48,209 nt of DNA from UBA6183 sp041302975 (lineage in GTDB: Bacteria > Bacteroidota > Bacteroidia > UKL13-3). The notes beneath the pieces are model-generated. The model did no database searches. It was not told the origin of the DNA and saw only the letters and a list, made by a program, of their open reading frames with translations. A program made the position numbers and the translations under genes. The stretch spans positions 1-48,209 of the forward strand of contig JBFYQC010000139.1 in assembly GCA_041302975.1 (NCBI GenBank), written 5' to 3'. Position 1 is the stretch's first letter. Each line of letters opens with the position of its first letter. Shown here one piece after another: positions 8,745 to 17,772 of this stretch.

Positions 8745-11700
8745 TTAATGAGCGTTTTCTGCATTAGCGTGAGCAGCTGTATCGTGCTTAGCCTCTTCGT
8801 GACCTGTATGACCCGGAGCAGTTGTTGAGTGTTCAGTGTGTCCACCGGCTAACTCTTCATCTACGTTACGGATTTTTGTCATGTAAGAAACAGAAGGCTG
8901 CACATTATACTCTTCTAATAATACATAGCTACGTTCGTTGTTAAATAACTTAGCGATTTCACTATTTTTATCGTTTACATCACCAAATATAATTGCATCT
9001 GCCGGGCAAGATTGTTGACATGCTGTTTTAACATCACCGTCTTTTACTTTACGGTTTTCTAATTTAGCTTGTAATTTACCTGCTTGAATACGCTGAATAC
9101 AGAATGAACATTTCTCCATAACCCCACGTGAACGAACTGTAACATCAGGGTTAATAACCATACGACCTAAGTCATTGTTCATGTAGAAGTCGAACTGGTC
9201 ATTTTCGCGGTATTTAAACCAGTTAAAACGTCTTACTTTATAAGGACAGTTGTTTGCGCAATAACGTGTACCAACGCAACGGTTGTAAGCCATATGATTT
9301 AACCCCTCTGAGCTATGAACTGTTGCCAATACAGGACAAACAGTTTCGCACGGAGCGTGACCACAATGTTGACACATCAAAGGTTGGAATACCACACGAA
9401 CATTTTCAAAATCAGTATCACCGTTTATTAATCCCTCTTCGCTACCTTTTAGCATATTACCTGCTAAACCGGATTCACGGGTTAATTTTTTACCCTTTTC
9501 ATCTTTAAAACTGTAGTAACGATCTATACGCATCCAGTGCATTTCGCGACTGTTTAATATTTCTTGACGACCAACTACAGGCACATTGTTTTCGGCATTA
9601 CAACTTACTACACATGAACCGCAACCGGTACAAGAGTTTAAATCTACAGCCATTGCCCAACGGTGACCTTTGCTATCATGTTCATCCCATAAAGTAATGA
9701 TATGTGCATGTTTATGATTACCTGCTTTAGGGTCTTTTACAAATTCGCCTAATGAAGCTTCACGAATAATATCACGACCTTCAATGGTATGGTGAGTTTG
9801 AGTTTGTGGCAATTCATAACCATCTCCTGTTTTTTCTACTTTAACATCAGCAGAAGTGTAACTGTATGTTTTACCATTAAAGCTAACAGCAGTGTATGCA
9901 TTTTTACCAACGTTAGCACCAACACGACCACCTGCAGTACGTCCATAACCTAAAGCTATTGAAATCGTATCGCGTGCTTGACCCGGTTGAACCAACACTG
10001 GAATTTTTTCGATAACACCTGTTTTTGTTTTGATGGTAATTACATCACCATCTTTTAAATTCAATTTATCAGCAGTTACTTTACCGATAGCAGCGTAGTT
10101 ATCCCAGCATACTTTCGATATTGGATCAGGCATTTCTTGCAACCAAGGGTTGTTTGCATAACGACCATCACCTAAACCTACTTTAGTATATAAACTCAGT
10201 TCTACTTTATCTTTATTAGAAGTATATGTTTGGTATGCAGCATTAACTGCATCTTGCGGCAATATACTTGTGTTGTATGCAACCGGAGTTTTCATTGAAG
10301 TGGTAAAACCATCATGCAATGCTTTGTTCCAACCTGCTTCGCCACCTAAAGCTGCAGTCCAATTATTTTTAACGAAAGTATAGTAATCAGTAAAATTACC
10401 CGACCAACGTAAGAAACTCTCAGACGCTTGACGTGTATTGAATACCGGAGAAATAGTTGGTTGCATTAAACCAATAAATCCTACACGGGTTTCAACATCA
10501 CCCCATGATTCCAAGAAATGGTTATCAGGAGCGTGGAATTTACATAGAGCAGTAGTTTCGTCAGCAACACTGTTTGTGCTGATTGAAACGGTAGCTTTCT
10601 TAATACCGGTAATTAGTTTATCAGCAGCATAATAATTGTATGCTGGGTTTGAGTTGAAGAATATAACTGCATCAGCAGCTCCACTGTTTAACTCACTTAC
10701 AAACGTTTCGAAAGCAGCATCGTTACCACCTGTTTGATTGCTGTAGTTATCTAAATCAACAGTAGTACCGATATTACCTAAAACACTGTTAATAGCATTA
10801 ACTATTAATTGATCAGAAATATTGTTTGAACCGCAAACTACGATAGAAGCACCGCGGTTAGCCCAAAGTTCTTTAGCTGAATTTTCAATCATGTTTACAG
10901 CAAATTCAACATCACCAGGTGATGATAATTTTGCTGCACCAGCCAAAGAAGCTACCTTATTGTATAAACTGATTAAAGCAACACTGGTTGCACTTGGTTT
11001 TAATGGAACACGAACGTCAGCGTTTGAGCCAGTTAAAGAAAGATTAGATTCAAACTGGTAATGACGGCTCATGGTTTTAGCACCATTATTAGTAGTGCCC
11101 ACTTTACGGTTTTTAACCCACTGTTTAGTGAACTCTACTGGAGAAATCCAAGTACCAAGAAAATCGGCACCAAAACTTACAATAGTTTTTGCTTTATCAA
11201 ATTGGTAACCCGGAATAACCGCTTTACCAAATGATTGTCCGTTGGCTTCAATAATGGCATTGTATGATACCGGTTCGTAAACGATGTGTTTAGTTTGCGG
11301 GTATTTAGCAGTAAATTCTGCTATTGCTTTTTTAGTTGAAGGGCTGTTAACAGCACCTGAAACGATACGAATACCTTTAGCGGCTGCTAAACCTTTGGTA
11401 ATTTTACCATCTAAAGTATTCCAATCAACTTCGTTACCTTCGGCTTTTGGACCTTGTAAACGCTCGTTGTCGTATAATTCTAAAACCGAAGCATGATCAA
11501 CTGCATTAACACCGCCTTTAAATAAAGGCGACTCAGGATTACCTTCAATTTTAACCGGACGACCTTCACGGGTTTTAACCAATACGCTTACACCCGTGGT
11601 TGGGTTTGTAGATGCATACCAATTTGGAATACCGGGAGTGATGTTCTCTGGTTTAACAATGTATGGAATAACATTTTTAACAGGAGCTTTATTACAAGCT

Positions 11701-11897
11701 GCTAATGCTACTGCTGATATACCGAAACCGAAGTACTTTAAAAAGTCACGTCTGTTTGAAGTCATTTCACCGTCTTTGTCGGTTAATACGTCTTCTAATG
11801 GAATACCTTCAGCAAATTCATTTCTTTTATTTTGAAGAAATTTAGGGTCGTTGTTTAATTCCTCTAAACCTTTCCAGTATTTATTTTTATTTTCCAT
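8745..11897 (-). CDS. actB: Alternative complex III iron-sulfur subunit ActB (molybdopterin-oxidoreductase-like)
   Basis: 1050 residues. A Tat-type signal with RRDFLK at about residues 48-53 and the hydrophobic stretch ending LAAC suggests folded export and possibly a lipid anchor. The large first domain resembles molybdopterin oxidoreductases, which in this family have lost the cofactor. The C-terminal ferredoxin-like domain holds four cysteine sets: CTGCGSCVVSC (near 752), CQHCGHAPCETVC (near 841), CVGTRYCANNC (near 872) and CSFC with CQQSC (near 929 and 957). Known complexes bind three [4Fe-4S] and one [3Fe-4S] clusters. The C-terminal 35 residues are unusually His-rich. Confidence 0.95.
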   Translation of the reverse strand: MENKNKYWKGLEELNNDPKFLQNKRNEFAEGIPLEDVLTDKDGEMTSNRRDFLKYFGFGISAVALAACNKAPVKNVIPYIVKPENITPGIPNWYASTNPTTGVSVLVKTREGRPVKIEGNPESPLFKGGVNAVDHASVLELYDNERLQGPKAEGNEVDWNTLDGKITKGLAAAKGIRIVSGAVNSPSTKKAIAEFTAKYPQTKHIVYEPVSYNAIIEANGQSFGKAVIPGYQFDKAKTIVSFGADFLGTWISPVEFTKQWVKNRKVGTTNNGAKTMSRHYQFESNLSLTGSNADVRVPLKPSATSVALISLYNKVASLAGAAKLSSPGDVEFAVNMIENSAKELWANRGASIVVCGSNNISDQLIVNAINSVLGNIGTTVDLDNYSNQTGGNDAAFETFVSELNSGAADAVIFFNSNPAYNYYAADKLITGIKKATVSISTNSVADETTALCKFHAPDNHFLESWGDVETRVGFIGLMQPTISPVFNTRQASESFLRWSGNFTDYYTFVKNNWTAALGGEAGWNKALHDGFTTSMKTPVAYNTSILPQDAVNAAYQTYTSNKDKVELSLYTKVGLGDGRYANNPWLQEMPDPISKVCWDNYAAIGKVTADKLNLKDGDVITIKTKTGVIEKIPVLVQPGQARDTISIALGYGRTAGGRVGANVGKNAYTAVSFNGKTYSYTSADVKVEKTGDGYELPQTQTHHTIEGRDIIREASLGEFVKDPKAGNHKHAHIITLWDEHDSKGHRWAMAVDLNSCTGCGSCVVSCNAENNVPVVGRQEILNSREMHWMRIDRYYSFKDEKGKKLTRESGLAGNMLKGSEEGLINGDTDFENVRVVFQPLMCQHCGHAPCETVCPVLATVHSSEGLNHMAYNRCVGTRYCANNCPYKVRRFNWFKYRENDQFDFYMNNDLGRMVINPDVTVRSRGVMEKCSFCIQRIQAGKLQAKLENRKVKDGDVKTACQQSCPADAIIFGDVNDKNSEIAKLFNNERSYVLLEEYNVQPSVSYMTKIRNVDEELAGGHTEHSTTAPGHTGHEEAKHDTAAHANAENAH

Positions 11898-11958
11898 GGA
11901 TGAATTTTTTCTAAGTGATAATGATAAATCTCAAATTATTTTAATCTGAAATTTTTAA

Positions 11959-13239
11959 TTAATAGTGGCATTTACCGCACTCTAAACCACCAATATTACT
12001 TACGGTTGCGTATGATTTTCCTTGTGCTTTTAGGTCTTCATGCAATTTCTCGTAGTAATCATTATTATCTACATCCACTTTGGCCTCACGATGACAATTG
12101 ATACACCAGCCCATTTGTAATGAACTTTGTTGGTAAACAACTTTCATTGTTTCAACAGCACCATGACAGCTTTGGCATTCTACTTTACCAGCTTTTACGT
12201 GCTGTGCGTGGTTAAAATAAGCCAAATCAGGTAAGTTGTGGATACGAACCCATTTAATAGGTTTTTGTTGCTTGGTAGGGTCGTAGGCTTTTTTCTCCGA
12301 ATCCCATCCCACTGCATCATAAATTTTTGCAATTTCTGGTGACACCTGGCCATCATATTTGGCGCTTGCCGTAACATGCATATGGCAATTCATACAAGTG
12401 CTTGCAGATGGAATAGTTGCTTGTTTACCTTTATCAGCGCCATTGTGGCAATACAAACAATTTATTTTGTATTTACCAGCATGTAACTCGTGGCTATAGT
12501 TAATTGGTTGTGCAGGTGCATAACCTTGCTGAACACCAACCTCGGTTTGACCATAGTTAAATCCATAAATGCCTAAAACTACTGTAAACCCTAGGATAAC
12601 TATAATAGTACCTACAACAGGGTGCTTGGTAAATAATTTATATTTCCAAGTTGTTTTCACATCAACAACAGGTTCTGCCTCAAGAGCGGCTTGCTCAGGG
12701 AATTTACTGTTGTAAATACCTTGAACGGTTTGCTTGATGCGATATAACACAAACACAATCACAAACAATATAAGCGCCATGATTGAAAGCGCAATAAATG
12801 TTGTGTTGTTGTAGAAAGCATCTTGCGCAGTAGCTGCTACCTCGGTTCCTGTAGAAGTAGCAGTGCCACCCACAGGGGCAGCAGCAGCTTGAGCCACAGG
12901 AGGAGTTTTGATGTACTCTAAAATTGATTTAACCTGAGCATCTGAAAGGTTTTCAAACGAAGTCATAACCGCTTGGTTATTTTCGTTGTATGCTTTCACC
13001 GCTTTTGCATCACCGGACTTAACCAAGGCTTGAGAATTCTTGATCCATTTAATGAGCCAAGCTTCGTCATACTTTTCGTTAACACCTTTTAATGCTGGAC
13101 CAACTACTTTTTCGTTCAACGCATGACACGCTGTACAGTTGGCGTTAAATAATTGTTCACCCTCGGCAACATCTGCTTTTGCAAATGATGCACCTAATGC
13201 GAGGAGTGCAAATAATGAAGTAATTCTTAAAAATCTCAT
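11959..13239 (-). CDS. actA: Alternative complex III multiheme cytochrome c subunit ActA
   Basis: 426 residues from ATG 13239 (MRFLRITSLFALLALG), which gives a clean signal peptide; a TTG at 13260 would add seven residues. Six CxxCH motifs are visible: one in an N-terminal class I cytochrome domain (35-39), then 261-265, 282-286, 355-359, 379-383 and 421-425, the last ending one residue before the C-terminus. Two transmembrane helices lie at about 148-168 and 207-226. The C-terminal half is the usual pentaheme ActA; the N-terminal monoheme cytochrome is an added domain. It is first in the act operon, with a candidate promoter and palindrome upstream. Confidence 0.95.
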   Translation of the reverse strand: MRFLRITSLFALLALGASFAKADVAEGEQLFNANCTACHALNEKVVGPALKGVNEKYDEAWLIKWIKNSQALVKSGDAKAVKAYNENNQAVMTSFENLSDAQVKSILEYIKTPPVAQAAAAPVGGTATSTGTEVAATAQDAFYNNTTFIALSIMALILFVIVFVLYRIKQTVQGIYNSKFPEQAALEAEPVVDVKTTWKYKLFTKHPVVGTIIVILGFTVVLGIYGFNYGQTEVGVQQGYAPAQPINYSHELHAGKYKINCLYCHNGADKGKQATIPSASTCMNCHMHVTASAKYDGQVSPEIAKIYDAVGWDSEKKAYDPTKQQKPIKWVRIHNLPDLAYFNHAQHVKAGKVECQSCHGAVETMKVVYQQSSLQMGWCINCHREAKVDVDNNDYYEKLHEDLKAQGKSYATVSNIGGLECGKCHY

Positions 13240-13242
13240 CGT

Positions 13243-13257
13243 AACAATCTGATTGTT
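13243..13257. promoter_or_regulatory. 15-bp palindrome just upstream of actA
   Basis: AACAATC-T-GATTGTT is a perfect 7-1-7 inverted repeat ending 4 bases before the chosen actA start codon (13239). It lies in the expected 5' leader, so it could be an operator or a small mRNA hairpin that hides the start. No regulator is known to me for this site. Confidence 0.4.
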
Positions 13258-13318
13258 CAAGGTTTAAATTACTAGTGAATACAATGGTTCGCACGCATTT
13301 TACCACTAGAAGTGGACG

Positions 13319-13326
13319 CAAATATA
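13319..13326 (-). promoter_or_regulatory. actA: Candidate -7 box of the act operon
   Basis: On the minus strand the bases read TATATTTG, matching TAnnTTTG. I see no clear -33 TTG at the usual spacing, so this is a partial promoter match. The leader to actA would be about 75 nt and would contain the palindrome at 13243-13257. Confidence 0.4.
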
Positions 13327-13420
13327 TTCACATTATTGTAAAAAAATCGGGCTTTTAAAAAAAAACTAATTTAGAGTATTTCTAAAGAGACAAATATCAT
13401 ACACTTATTGTTAGCATACA

Positions 13421-13451
13421 AAAAAAAGCCACTGAATATCAATGGCTTTTT
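13421..13451 (-). terminator. Terminator after the NDP-sugar dehydratase gene
   Basis: AAAAAGCCA and TGGCTTTTT form the outer stem and TGA/TCA continue it after one mismatch. Read on the minus strand it ends in a T-run, 33 bases after the stop at 13484. It isolates the glycan cluster from actA. Confidence 0.75.
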
Positions 13452-13483
13452 CAATAATTTCATGCTCAGTAATTGTGTAAAAT

Positions 13484-15439
13484 TTATTTTTGTTGCAATG
13501 CTCTTTCTCCAACTCTAGAATAATCCAATGATTCAAAACGTGAATTTTGACTTACGAATTCTGGTACAATTAGTTTCATTTTACGTACTACTAAATCATC
13601 ATTCTGTAGGGCATACGATTCAAGTAAATCGTCTATTTCTCTTGCTGCTTGTAAAAAATCGTATGTTCTAACACGCGCAACCATTATTTTAGGATGATAA
13701 GTAGCTAAGGTATTTTCTTGATCTGCTAATAATTCTTCTCTAATTTTTTCACCTGGCCGTAAACCTGTGAAAACAATTTGTATATCCTGACCCAGTGTTA
13801 ACCCTGAAAGCTTAATCATTTTACGTGCTAAGTCGATTATTTTAACAGACTTACCCATGTCGAATATATAAATCTCGCCTCCTTTGCCCATGTTACCTGC
13901 TTCGAGTACCAATTGGCATGCCTCAGGTATAGTCATAAAAAAACGAGTAATATCTGGGTGCGTAACAGTAATTGGTCCACCCTCTTCTATTTGTTTTCTA
14001 AACTTAGGAATTACAGAGCCGCTACTTCCTAAAACGTTACCAAAACGAGTGGTAATAAATCGTGTTTTTGATGAACCTGTTTCAATCAAAAAATTATTTA
14101 ATGATTGTACATATATTTCTGCGATTCGTTTTGATGCACCCATCACATTAGTTGGGTTAACAGCCTTATCCGTAGAAACCATTACAAATTTCTCTACGTC
14201 ATGTTTTACAGATAAATCGGCAATGGTTCTTGTTCCATTAACATTGGTTCGAACCGCCTCTCCAGCGTTTTCTTCCATTAACGGTACATGTTTATATGCA
14301 GCTGCGTGATAAACAATCTGAGGCTTATAAGTATTGAATATCTTTTCCATGCGATCTATGTTGCATATATCGCCAACCATTAACTTAACTTGTTTTAGGT
14401 TGTGAGGAGCAATAATCTCGTTCAAATTATTATCTAATTCATACAGTCCTACTTCACTTTTATCAACTAAAACTAAAAGTTGGGGACCAAACTGCAGCAG
14501 CTGACGAACAATTTCACTACCAATTGAACCAGCTGCACCTGTAACCATTACTACTTTATTTTTTACTTGCTCAGCAATAGCTCCTTTATCAAGAACAATT
14601 GTATCTCTCTCAATTAAATCCTCAATTTTTACATTTTTTATCTGATTGTAACTTAACTCTCCATTTATCCATTTCTCAATTGGCGGAACGTTTCTTACAG
14701 ATATGTTATGCGCCAAACAAGATTCAATAAGTTCTTGTTTTCTTGTTTTACTGATGTTGTAATCGCTAATGATAATTTCTTGTATTTCTAAACGCTGCAC
14801 TACAGCATCAAAATCTTTGTAGGGATTGTAAACTGTTACACCATCAATGTATTGGCCATTTCTTCGCGTATTGTCATCAAAAAATGCTACAACACGTAAT
14901 TCGCCACCAACATGTTGTTCTATTTTACGTTTTGCTATTATTCCAGCCTCACCTGCGCCAAAAATAGCTATGCTTCGTTGGTTAGCAGCATCAGGTTTAG
15001 TAATGTGCATGTATAAAACCTTTACACCAAGCCTAAATGCACTCATTAATAATACGGTACCGATATAATCTATTATTATTATTGAAATTGGTATAAACAC
15101 ACTTCCATTACCATTTATTTTGGTGTAAGAAATATTAGCAATAACAAGCAATATTGTACTTATTGATACGGTATAGAATACCCTGAGTGCGTCTTGAACA
15201 CTAGTGTGACGAATGATACCTGCGTATACCCTAAAATATACCATTAGTAAAACTCGGAATCCTAAAACCAAAGGGAGCGGTCTTAGATATTCGTAACTAA
15301 ACTTATCGTCAATAAAAAAATTGAACCTAAGCAATGTTGCAGCAACAAATGAGAAAGCGCAGATAGATAAATCGATAAAAAATATCACCCAGCGGGGAAT
15401 GCTGTTAGCTGCGGGAAATATTCTTTTTAAAAAACTCAT
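13484..15439 (-). CDS. Membrane NDP-sugar 4,6-dehydratase (PglF/WbpM/CapD family)
   Basis: 651 residues. Four to five hydrophobic helices (about 17-37, 55-75, 88-104, 113-135) precede a first Rossmann-like domain with GAGEAG (161-166), then a short-chain dehydrogenase/reductase domain with GAAGSIG (301-307) for NAD(P). The catalytic region is STDKAVNPTNVMGASKR (422-438), where Met433 replaces the usual Tyr and Lys437 is kept, as in PglF and WbpM. The expected reaction is conversion of UDP-GlcNAc to a UDP-4-keto-6-deoxy sugar at the inner membrane. It is third in the minus-strand cluster after the aminotransferase and sugar transferase, which would use or transfer its product. Confidence 0.92.
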   Translation of the reverse strand: MSFLKRIFPAANSIPRWVIFFIDLSICAFSFVAATLLRFNFFIDDKFSYEYLRPLPLVLGFRVLLMVYFRVYAGIIRHTSVQDALRVFYTVSISTILLVIANISYTKINGNGSVFIPISIIIIDYIGTVLLMSAFRLGVKVLYMHITKPDAANQRSIAIFGAGEAGIIAKRKIEQHVGGELRVVAFFDDNTRRNGQYIDGVTVYNPYKDFDAVVQRLEIQEIIISDYNISKTRKQELIESCLAHNISVRNVPPIEKWINGELSYNQIKNVKIEDLIERDTIVLDKGAIAEQVKNKVVMVTGAAGSIGSEIVRQLLQFGPQLLVLVDKSEVGLYELDNNLNEIIAPHNLKQVKLMVGDICNIDRMEKIFNTYKPQIVYHAAAYKHVPLMEENAGEAVRTNVNGTRTIADLSVKHDVEKFVMVSTDKAVNPTNVMGASKRIAEIYVQSLNNFLIETGSSKTRFITTRFGNVLGSSGSVIPKFRKQIEEGGPITVTHPDITRFFMTIPEACQLVLEAGNMGKGGEIYIFDMGKSVKIIDLARKMIKLSGLTLGQDIQIVFTGLRPGEKIREELLADQENTLATYHPKIMVARVRTYDFLQAAREIDDLLESYALQNDDLVVRKMKLIVPEFVSQNSRFESLDYSRVGERALQQK

Positions 15440-15512
15440 TTTTTAGTGATTAGGGGTTTATAGATTACCGATGCAATATAAATCAATCTTTTTTAAATCA
15501 ATACAAAATAAA

Positions 15513-16103
15513 TTACGAAATTATTTTGGCAACTGTCTTTATTATTAATGTAATATCTTTAAAACGTTGCTTGCTATTTATATACTCTAGGTTCATTTCC
15601 AGCTTTTTAGGCATAATAAACTCGATATAGTATTCCTCTGGATTTTTTGCATTTGCCAATAATTCGTTTTCGTTAATAAATAAAATAGAGGCATAATCAG
15701 TAATTCCAGGACGTACATCAAGTACCTTCATTTGTTCGGAAGTATACATTTTAACATACTTTCTAACTTCTGGTCTTGGCCCTACCAAACTCATATCACC
15801 TATTAGTACGTTAAGAAGCTGTGGTAACTCATCCAATTTATACTTACGTAACCAATAGCCGACTTTTGTAATTCTAGGATCTCGCATACCTACTGTTAGT
15901 TGCCCTCTCGCCTCTGCATCTAGGTACATACTTCTAAATTTATACAATTTAAAATCATTATTCTTTTTACCAACACGTGTTTGCGTGAAAAATGACGGAC
16001 CTTTACTTTCTAGCTTTACAGCAAACCAAAGTATTACAAAAAATGGGCTGAGCACAATAATCCCTAATAAACTGCAAACAATATCAAACAATCTTTTAAA
16101 CAC
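15513..16103 (-). CDS. Sugar phosphate transferase (PglC-type monotopic phosphoglycosyl transferase)
   Basis: 196 residues from a GTG codon at 16103; the upstream frame reaches a stop after eight codons with no ATG. One N-terminal hydrophobic re-entrant helix (about 8-30) is followed by the bacterial sugar transferase domain: KFRSM (55-59), LRKYKLDELPQLLNVL (85-100) with the catalytic Asp91-Glu92 pair, and DMSLVGPRPE (103-112). The length equals the minimal PglC type, not the long WbaP/WcaJ type. It moves a sugar-1-phosphate from UDP-sugar to undecaprenyl phosphate, the first step of glycan assembly. The substrate is probably a di-N-acetylated or amino deoxy sugar made by its neighbours. Confidence 0.93.
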   Translation of the reverse strand: MFKRLFDIVCSLLGIIVLSPFFVILWFAVKLESKGPSFFTQTRVGKKNNDFKLYKFRSMYLDAEARGQLTVGMRDPRITKVGYWLRKYKLDELPQLLNVLIGDMSLVGPRPEVRKYVKMYTSEQMKVLDVRPGITDYASILFINENELLANAKNPEEYYIEFIMPKKLEMNLEYINSKQRFKDITLIIKTVAKIIS

Positions 16104-16167
16104 GGGCCAATTCTTTAATAGCGAAACTACTTTTCAAATTCAACACTTACAATATAACTTTACGAAA

Positions 16168-17379
16168 CTAACCTATCACTTCACCAACAGACGATACAAC
16201 GCTGTGAATCACTGTTTCTATTTGCTCAGAAGTTAAATCAACCCAAACCGGTAAAGAAATTTCGTTTTGATATTGTTTTATTGTTTGTGGATAGTTATTT
16301 ATGTTATACCCTTGAGCTACGTAGAAACTCATTTTAGGTACAGGAATGAAATGTACATTTACGCTTACTTGCCTTTCAAATATTTTAGCAATAATGGCAT
16401 CGCGTTGTTCTTCGCTTGCATCTTTAATACGCAAAGCATAAACATGGTATGAAGAAGTTTTATCGGCAGTTTCATACTCTGGCGTAATTGCCCAACTATA
16501 CTTGCTTAACGCGTTGGTGTAGGCATCATAAATGGATTTACGTTTAGGTAGTGTCTCTAAATCGTACCTGCTAAGTTCCACTAAGCCAATGCTGGCCATA
16601 ATGTCGGTCATGTTCATTTTATAACCAGCTTCAACAATATCGTATCGCCAATTACCTGGGATAGTTTTAGCTAACGCATCCTTATTTTGCCCGTGAAGTG
16701 TTTTTATACAAAGGTATTTATATACTTCATCGTTATTAAATGGTTCAGGTAAATTTAAGGCTATTGCTCCTCCCTCGGCTGTAGTTAAATTTTTAACCGC
16801 ATGGAAGCTAAATACAGAAACATCCGTTAAGCTTCCTGCCTTTTTCCCTTTGTACCAAGCACCAAAACTATGCGCGGCATCACTTAAAATCATGATACGG
16901 CCAAGTTGTTTTTGCTCGTTTGTTTGAGCTTTAAATTTTGCTTTAATCTGCTCGTTTCTTACCAATGCGTTTAACTCATCATAATCACACGGATGCCCTG
17001 CAAAATCAACAGGCATAATCACTTTTGTACTGGAAGTAATAGCCTTTTTCACTTCCTCAGGGTCGATGTTAAAGTCTGCTTTTACATCAACAAATACTGG
17101 TTTTGCCCCGCAATGCATAACCACATTAGCGGTTGCACTATAGGTGTATGCTGGCAAAATAACCTCATCTCCTGGGCCAACACCAAACCAACGTAACATA
17201 ATTTCTAAACCAGCCGTTGCCGAATTTAAACAGAGGGTAGAGGCGTGACCGCAATAGGCTGAAATTTCCTTTTCAAAACGTTTGGTTTTAGGTCCCGTGG
17301 TTATCCATCCACTTTTTAGGGTATCTACAACCTCGTCAATTATTTTCTGATCTATGTGAGGTGGGGAAAATGGAATCAT
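16168..17379 (-). CDS. DegT/DnrJ/EryC1/StrS aminotransferase (PglE-like)
   Basis: 403 residues, fold type I PLP-dependent sugar aminotransferase. The N-terminus IPFSPPHIDQKIIDEVVDTLKSGW is typical; SDAAHSFGA (166-174) binds PLP and Lys196 in SFHAVKNLTTAEGG forms the Schiff base. It should transfer an amino group from glutamate to the C4 keto group of a UDP-4-keto-6-deoxy sugar. First gene of the three-gene glycan cluster, 64 bases before the phosphoglycosyl transferase start. The order PglE-, PglC-, PglF-like resembles the bacillosamine pathway of Campylobacter, but the N-acetyltransferase PglD is missing here. Confidence 0.92.
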   Translation of the reverse strand: MIPFSPPHIDQKIIDEVVDTLKSGWITTGPKTKRFEKEISAYCGHASTLCLNSATAGLEIMLRWFGVGPGDEVILPAYTYSATANVVMHCGAKPVFVDVKADFNIDPEEVKKAITSSTKVIMPVDFAGHPCDYDELNALVRNEQIKAKFKAQTNEQKQLGRIMILSDAAHSFGAWYKGKKAGSLTDVSVFSFHAVKNLTTAEGGAIALNLPEPFNNDEVYKYLCIKTLHGQNKDALAKTIPGNWRYDIVEAGYKMNMTDIMASIGLVELSRYDLETLPKRKSIYDAYTNALSKYSWAITPEYETADKTSSYHVYALRIKDASEEQRDAIIAKIFERQVSVNVHFIPVPKMSFYVAQGYNINNYPQTIKQYQNEISLPVWVDLTSEQIETVIHSVVSSVGEVIG

Positions 17380-17556
17380 TTGTATTTTGGTTTAATACTG
17401 CAAGTTTAAGTTTTACATATTGATGTTACAAGTCATAACTTCTGCCAAGCGAAAGATGTTGTTTACAGCCAATATGAAAACCATATCTTCTATTAACCAC
17501 CTAACTATATTTTCAACCATTAAACATCTTTTAATAAGGCTTGTCTTAGTTTTTAT

Positions 17557-17564
17557 TAGTTTTG
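17557..17564 (+). promoter_or_regulatory. Candidate -7 box of the lytS/lytR operon
   Basis: TAGTTTTG matches TAnnTTTG. It lies 17 bases before the ATG of the small reading frame at 17581; a -33 TTG is not at the normal distance. If used, the leader would be only about 10 nt. Confidence 0.35.
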
Positions 17565-17580
17565 AAGTAACTAATAACCA

Positions 17581-17772
17581 ATGAAAACACTATTTATTTT
17601 ACTTTTGGGTTTTGGAGGAACTTTACCATTAACCTGTAGCAAAAAACAAACAAATCAAAAAACTAGCTTGTATCAACCAAACATCATAATTAATAAGATG
17701 CAATCGAATAAACAGCAATCCGAATTTATCACACTTTTGTCATATCGTCTCAATCTTGAAATCAATAGCTAA
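17581..17772 (+). CDS. Possible small exported peptide upstream of the sensor kinase
   Basis: 63 residues, MKTLFILLLGFGGTLPLTCSKK, with a basic start and a hydrophobic core like a signal sequence, then a polar Lys/Gln/Asn-rich tail. It begins right after a candidate promoter box and its end overlaps the TTG start of the LytS-type kinase by 17 bases in another frame, an arrangement seen with coupled genes. I recognise no family and it could be chance coding in the leader. Conservation of the reading frame would decide. Confidence 0.3.
   Translation: MKTLFILLLGFGGTLPLTCSKKQTNQKTSLYQPNIIINKMQSNKQQSEFITLLSYRLNLEINS

Noticed and set aside
13884..14309. 141-codon reading frame antisense to the NDP-sugar dehydratase gene
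   Set aside because: It is the mirror of a well-supported gene, without family resemblance or regulatory signals of its own. The same applies to the other long antisense frames, for example 20148-20645, 28118-28564 and 24515-24952.
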